DNA from: Robiginitomaculum sp.
Lineage (GTDB): Bacteria; Pseudomonadota; Alphaproteobacteria; Caulobacterales; Maricaulaceae
Direction: 5' to 3'
NCBI GenBank assembly: GCA_002733485.1
Contig: NVVU01000032.1
Coordinates: forward strand, 13,722 to 23,107
Length of the DNA: 9,386 nt
The notes under the pieces were generated by a model. The model made no database searches, was not told the DNA's origin, and saw only the letters and a program-made list of their open reading frames with translations. Made by a program: the position numbers and the translations under genes. How positions within the stretch are numbered: position 1 is the first letter of the stretch; each line of letters starts with the position of its first letter. This document shows positions 6,088 to 9,386 of the stretch, one piece after another.

Positions 6088-6732
6088 ATGCCAGAGACCC
6101 AAAACGCAAACCCAACAGGGAGAGATGATTTTAGCCGCCAGATGAATGTTTCACGTGAAACACTGGCGCGGTTTTCATGCTGGCATGACCTTTTGCACAA
6201 ATGGTCCAAAAAGATCAACCTGGTGGCCTCTGGCACTTTGCCAGCATTTTGGACCCGCCATGCCTTGGATAGCGCACAATTAGCCCCTTTAGTCCCCAAT
6301 GAGGCCAGGCGTTTGATTGACCTTGGTTCCGGTGCGGGCTTTCCCGGTCTGGCCATCGCGCTGATGCGAATGGAAGACCATCCGGTGCATGTAACTTTAG
6401 TGGAATCAAATGCCAAAAAGGCCGCCTTTTTGCGCGTTTGCATTGAGGAAACCGGCGCGCCCGCAGAAGTGATTTGCGCCCGCTCTGAATCATTGCCCCC
6501 GCAGGACTATGATGTCATAACGGCCCGGGCGCTGGCGCCATTACCCAGACTGCTGGCGCTCTGCGCCCCCTTTGTCGGACCGCAAACCCTGCAATTGTTT
6601 CTCAAAGGCGCAGAGGTGGAAAAAGAAATAGGAGAAGCGCGCAAAGACTGGGCGCTGGCGTATGAAACCATACCGAGCATGACGGAAAAAACGGCCAGTA
6701 TTTTGAAAATCAGGAAAGCCTATCGTGTCTAA
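6088..6732 (+). CDS. rsmG: 16S rRNA (guanine(527)-N(7))-methyltransferase RsmG
   Basis: RsmG (GidB) methylates N7 of G527 in the 530 loop of 16S rRNA using S-adenosylmethionine; its loss is known to give low-level streptomycin resistance. The 214 residues compare with 207 in E. coli. The substrate-side N-terminus reads ETLARFSCWHDLLHKWSKKINLV, followed by RHALDS. The SAM-binding motif I is LIDLGSGAGFPG (76-87), the acidic end of strand 2 is LVESNAKKAAFL, and VITARALAPL marks the later motif. It starts 6 bp after the mnmG stop without a clear Shine-Dalgarno, so coupling is likely. ATG 6142 is an alternative start, but the 18 residues before it match the length of the N-terminal region in E. 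coli. Codons 20-25 (N-V-S-R-E-T) are written with parS site 2. Its end overlaps parA by 8 nt. Confidence 0.96.
   Translation: MPETQNANPTGRDDFSRQMNVSRETLARFSCWHDLLHKWSKKINLVASGTLPAFWTRHALDSAQLAPLVPNEARRLIDLGSGAGFPGLAIALMRMEDHPVHVTLVESNAKKAAFLRVCIEETGAPAEVICARSESLPPQDYDVITARALAPLPRLLALCAPFVGPQTLQLFLKGAEVEKEIGEARKDWALAYETIPSMTEKTASILKIRKAYRV
6147..6162. promoter_or_regulatory. parS: parS site 2 (ParB loading site), inside rsmG
   Basis: TGTTTCACGTGAAACA, identical in all 16 positions to parS site 1, lies within the rsmG reading frame. It covers the last base of the Asn20 codon and codons 21-25 (V-S-R-E-T). It is about 0.56 kb upstream of parA and 2,041 bp from the other site. Confidence 0.95.
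6712..6715 (+). promoter_or_regulatory. Ribosome binding site supporting the GTG start of parA
   Basis: AGGA within the last codons of rsmG lies nine bases upstream of GTG 6725. This supports that GTG as the parA start, with an 8-nt overlap of rsmG. Confidence 0.55.
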
Positions 6733-7528
6733 TTCACCACCTGTCCTTCGTATTATTGCTGTTGCCAACCAAAAGGGCGGGGTGGGGAAAACCACGACCA
6801 CGATTAATCTGGCAACGGCTCTGAGTGCGATTGGCAAAAAAACCCTGATTTTGGATCTGGACCCCCAGGGCAATGCCTCCACGGGTCTGGGGGTGAGCCA
6901 TGCGGAGCGGCACACCACCACTTATGATGTGGTGGTTGGCAAGGTGCCGTTATTAAAATCAATTATACACACCAAGATTCCCGGGCTTCATATTGCCCCC
7001 GCCGAAGCGGACCTGGCAGGGGCGGAGCTGGAGCTGGCCAATGTTTCGCGACGCTCGCATCGACTTAAAGACGCCCTGGAGGATCTGAAGAAAGACAGCG
7101 ATTATGAATATGTGCTGATTGATTGTCCACCATCGCTAAATGTACTGACGGTCAACGCCCTGACCGCCGCCGACGCCCTGCTGGTGCCATTACAGTGCGA
7201 GTTTTTTGCGCTGGAAGGCCTAAGCCAGCTTCTCCGTACCGTAGATCTGGTCAGGTCCAACCTTAACCCGCGTCTGGAAATTCAGGGCTTGGTGCTGACC
7301 ATGTATGATCCGCGAAATAATTTATCCAAACAGGTTTCGGACGACGTACGCAAACATTTTGGCGACACGGTTTATGATACCGTGATCCCGCGCAATGTCA
7401 GGGTTTCAGAGGCCCCGTCCTATGGCCAGCCGGCGCTGATTTATGACCATATGTGTGCGGGCAGTCAGGCTTATATGAAGTTGGCCAGCGAAGTTATACG
7501 CCGCGAAAATAAAGTGAGAGCATTATGA
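6725..7528 (+). CDS. parA: Chromosome partitioning ATPase ParA (Soj family)
   Basis: ParA is a dimerising ATPase that binds DNA non-specifically. ParB–parS complexes stimulate its ATPase, and the resulting gradient moves origin regions apart. The 267-residue protein has the deviant Walker A motif KGGVGKT (Lys17 is the signature lysine, Lys22 the P-loop lysine), the A' motif LDLDPQGNAS (Asp44) and the Walker B segment VLIDCPPSLN (Asp133). Further family segments are LVPLQCEFFALEGL, and RNVRVSEAPSYGQP near the C-terminus. It lacks the long N-terminal DNA-binding domain of plasmid type Ia ParA, so it is the chromosomal type. It starts with GTG inside the end of rsmG and overlaps parB by four bases (ATGA), which would help fix the ParA:ParB ratio. 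Confidence 0.97.
   Translation: MSNSPPVLRIIAVANQKGGVGKTTTTINLATALSAIGKKTLILDLDPQGNASTGLGVSHAERHTTTYDVVVGKVPLLKSIIHTKIPGLHIAPAEADLAGAELELANVSRRSHRLKDALEDLKKDSDYEYVLIDCPPSLNVLTVNALTAADALLVPLQCEFFALEGLSQLLRTVDLVRSNLNPRLEIQGLVLTMYDPRNNLSKQVSDDVRKHFGDTVYDTVIPRNVRVSEAPSYGQPALIYDHMCAGSQAYMKLASEVIRRENKVRAL
6963..6971 (+). promoter_or_regulatory. DnaA-box-like 9-mer TTATACACA inside parA
   Basis: TTATACACA matches the DnaA box consensus TTATNCACA. It is coding sequence in parA (Ile-Ile-His-Thr region), so it may be coincidental. ParA-family proteins are known to affect DnaA, and the region should be origin-proximal, which is the only reason to note it. Confidence 0.25.
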
Positions 7529-8406
7529 GCGAACATCCCAAGGGACAACGACTGGGGCGCGGTCTGTCCGCTTTGCTTGGAGAGACGGAGCCGGTCAAAA
7601 ACGCGGGCCCGAATATGAACCACGATAACCGTGTTCCCATTGAATCCCTGAGCCGAAATCCGGATCAACCAAGGCGGCGCTTTGATGAGGAGGCGCTGGA
7701 AGAGCTGACGCGCTCGATCGCTGAAAAGGGTGTGCTGCAACCCATTATCGTTCGCCCCATACCAGGGGGCGACGGCTATCAGATTGTAGCAGGCGAGAGG
7801 CGCTGGCGCGCGGCGCAACGGGCGGGCCTGCATGATGTTCCCGTGATTGCCCGTGATTTATCAGATCGCGAAGTCTTGGAAATTGCGCTGGTGGAAAATA
7901 TCCAGCGGACAGACCTAGACCCCATCGAAGAGGCCCGGGGGTTTTCTGTGCTTTCTGAACAGTTCAACCATACCCAGGAAGACATTGCACGGGTTGTTGG
8001 TAAAAGCCGCGCCGCCATTGCCAATGCGATCCGCCTGCTCAGCCTGCCATCATCGGTGCAGGACATGATTTGCGAGGGTCGGTTAAGCGCGGGCCACGGC
8101 CGCGCCCTGATCAACACCCCAAACCCCGAAGAAATGGCTGCCCGCGTGACGGCACAAGGGCTAAACGTTCGCCAAACCGAAGAAATGGCCCGCCAGGCCA
8201 GCACCGCGCCGGAAACCAAAAACCGGAACCATATAGCCAGCCAGGCCAAAGACCCGGACACGCTGGCATTGGAAGAAGACCTGACCCGGCGTTTGGGTCT
8301 GGCGGTATCGGTAACGTCACGCGCCAATGGCTCTGGTCAATTACAAATTAATTTCAGCACGCTGGAACAGTTGGATGATTTGTGTCGCCGCCTGACCCGG
8401 GATTGA
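7525..8406 (+). CDS. parB: Chromosome partitioning protein ParB (Spo0J family CTPase clamp)
   Basis: ParB binds parS, hydrolyses CTP and slides along DNA as a clamp; it recruits SMC and stimulates ParA. The 293 residues show the full layout. The N-terminal ParA-stimulating segment is LGRGLSALLG (10-19). The CTP-binding domain contains NPDQPRRRFDEEALEEL, GERRWRAA (Gly90-Glu91-Arg92-Arg93) and ENIQRTDLDPIEEA (from Glu124). The parS-reading helix-turn-helix, HTQEDIARVVGKSRAAIAN, starts at 149. A variable linker follows at about 215-245, then the C-terminal dimerisation domain ending LDDLCRRLTRD. All CTP-contact motifs are intact, so it should be a functional clamp. The start overlaps the parA stop. 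The two parS sites upstream are its expected targets. Confidence 0.97.
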   Translation: MSEHPKGQRLGRGLSALLGETEPVKNAGPNMNHDNRVPIESLSRNPDQPRRRFDEEALEELTRSIAEKGVLQPIIVRPIPGGDGYQIVAGERRWRAAQRAGLHDVPVIARDLSDREVLEIALVENIQRTDLDPIEEARGFSVLSEQFNHTQEDIARVVGKSRAAIANAIRLLSLPSSVQDMICEGRLSAGHGRALINTPNPEEMAARVTAQGLNVRQTEEMARQASTAPETKNRNHIASQAKDPDTLALEEDLTRRLGLAVSVTSRANGSGQLQINFSTLEQLDDLCRRLTRD

Positions 8407-8420
8407 TAAACTGAGCGGGC

Positions 8421-9386
8421 TTAAGGCTTGCCAGCACAGATTTTTATGACTAGCCGTGCCAGCAGATTATGGGGCAGGGCACCGCTTCTTTTCATCGCCT
8501 GCTCGGTCGCAAGACCGTGTTCCAACACACGAACCAGCGCCGGTGTTGACCATCGGCCAAGTTGGCGTGAAAAGCGCGATTGAAACATGAAAAACACGGG
8601 AGGGCGCAGGCTAGCCATGGCGGATTTTATATCACGGCCTGCGTCGGTTGCCGTTTTGGCCTCGCTCAGGCGTAAAAAGTGTCTCTGTAAGGCCCGCAAC
8701 AGTGCTATGGGCGACTGTCCGGCTTCTGTGGCGCGGATCAGGTGCTGATCGGCCCTAATGGTATCGCCGTCCGCAACGGCATAGGTAAAGGCGTCAAGAT
8801 TTTGTGCCTGCGTGTCTGTAATGATGGCCATTACATCTTCAACCCGGATTAAGCCATCCTCATTTTTGGCGGCATAGAGGGTGAGTTTGTTCAGCTCGCT
8901 ATCGGCCAGGGCGCGATCTTGCGGCAAACGACCAAGCAAATGATCCAGAGCGCCATCGTCATATCGCAGCCTAAATTTTTTCGCTATTTCTACGGCCTGC
9001 TCGCGCAAATCAGCCAAACCCGGGGCATAACAGGGAATGGTTATGGCCAGCGCTTTATCCTGCTCGATAGATTTGCGTAAGGTTGACCGTGGGCTGAGAT
9101 CCCCGGCTTCAATTAGTAATAATGCCGCCGGACGGATCTCGTTTGCATGCAATGCCGCGAGCAGGTCTTTAACGGTTTTGGCCGATTGATCAGCACTGGT
9201 TTTAAGCCGGACCACCCGTTTGCCGCCGCCCAGGGCCATGGCGCAGATACTGTCCTGAAGGATTGCCGGGTCGGATTTGGTGTCCGATTGATTCAGCCCG
9301 GTTTGGGAAAAAGGCCCGGCATCATCGCCAAGATATATAGCCTCCAACGCTTCAGCGCGTTCTGCCACCAGACCGTGATCCGGCCC
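8421..9386 (-). CDS. holA: DNA polymerase III subunit delta (partial, N-terminus outside window)
   Basis: HolA is the delta subunit of the clamp loader. It opens the beta sliding clamp as part of the DnaX complex. The frame stays open to the window edge, where the first visible residues are GPDHGLVAERAEAL. This is the degenerate nucleotide-site region found near the N-terminus of alphaproteobacterial HolA, so about 20-25 residues are missing. A GTG at 9368 is internal to this motif and is not the start. The middle carries the LLLIEAGDLSPRSTLRKSIE and ALADSELNKLTLYA segments typical of delta. The C-terminal collar domain includes SPIALLRALQRHFLRL and ends in HNLLARLVIKICAGKP, then TAA. It converges on parB with a 14-bp gap. 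In relatives the gene usually lies in an lptE/leuS-linked operon on this strand. Confidence 0.93.
   Translation of the reverse strand, partial: GPDHGLVAERAEALEAIYLGDDAGPFSQTGLNQSDTKSDPAILQDSICAMALGGGKRVVRLKTSADQSAKTVKDLLAALHANEIRPAALLLIEAGDLSPRSTLRKSIEQDKALAITIPCYAPGLADLREQAVEIAKKFRLRYDDGALDHLLGRLPQDRALADSELNKLTLYAAKNEDGLIRVEDVMAIITDTQAQNLDAFTYAVADGDTIRADQHLIRATEAGQSPIALLRALQRHFLRLSEAKTATDAGRDIKSAMASLRPPVFFMFQSRFSRQLGRWSTPALVRVLEHGLATEQAMKRSGALPHNLLARLVIKICAGKP

Noticed and set aside
6914..6936. 8-bp inverted repeat ACCACCAC/GTGGTGGT with 7-nt loop in parA
   Set aside because: Within the size range expected by chance and without a T tract or conserved context known to me.
7042..7057. TGTTTCGCGACGCTCG in parA as a degenerate parS
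   Set aside because: Only the left arm matches; the right arm is unrelated, so ParB recognition is unlikely.

Overview
This window is a block of chromosomal housekeeping genes from an alphaproteobacterium. The order rho ... mnmE – mnmG – rsmG – parA – parB, with holA convergent at the end, is characteristic of the origin-proximal region in that class. The protein sequences also look alphaproteobacterial, for example the MnmG N-terminus, the HolA 'GPDHGLVAERAE' segment and a DUF6489-type small protein. The DNA is moderately GC-rich. I cannot name the genus. A Kordiimonadales/Emcibacterales- or Sneathiella-like lineage would fit, but this is a guess.

Left part (1-2484): the C-terminal three quarters of transcription terminator Rho runs in from the left edge. 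A glutathione S-transferase gene follows 16 bp later. A dienelactone hydrolase gene lies on the opposite strand, convergent with the GST gene and divergent from what follows. A single DnaA-box-like 9-mer sits in the short gap between GST and hydrolase. These accessory genes separate rho from mnmE, which are neighbours in many relatives.

Central part (2485-8406): a compact plus-strand operon of small DUF6489-type protein, MnmE, MnmG, RsmG, ParA and ParB. Several junctions overlap (GTGA, an 8-nt overlap, ATGA), which suggests translational coupling. MnmE and MnmG form the complex that modifies the tRNA wobble uridine. RsmG methylates 16S rRNA at G527. ParA and ParB are the chromosome segregation ATPase and the CTP-dependent clamp. 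Two perfect 16-bp parS palindromes, the sites ParB loads on, bracket mnmG: one lies in the mnmE–mnmG gap and the other inside the rsmG coding sequence. The window therefore carries the operator DNA and the proteins of the partition system together, and the replication origin is probably only a few kilobases away.

Right part (8421-9386): holA (DNA polymerase III delta subunit) lies on the minus strand, converges on parB with a 14-bp gap, and runs off the right edge without its first ~20-25 residues.

I see no mobile element, CRISPR array, RNA gene or wholly new system here. The most notable structures beyond the genes are the parS pair (one site dual-coding), a perfect 13-bp hairpin inside mnmE, two DnaA-box matches, and the uncharacterised methionine-rich small protein fused into the mnmE operon by a 4-nt overlap. 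No gene-free stretch exceeds 300 bases.
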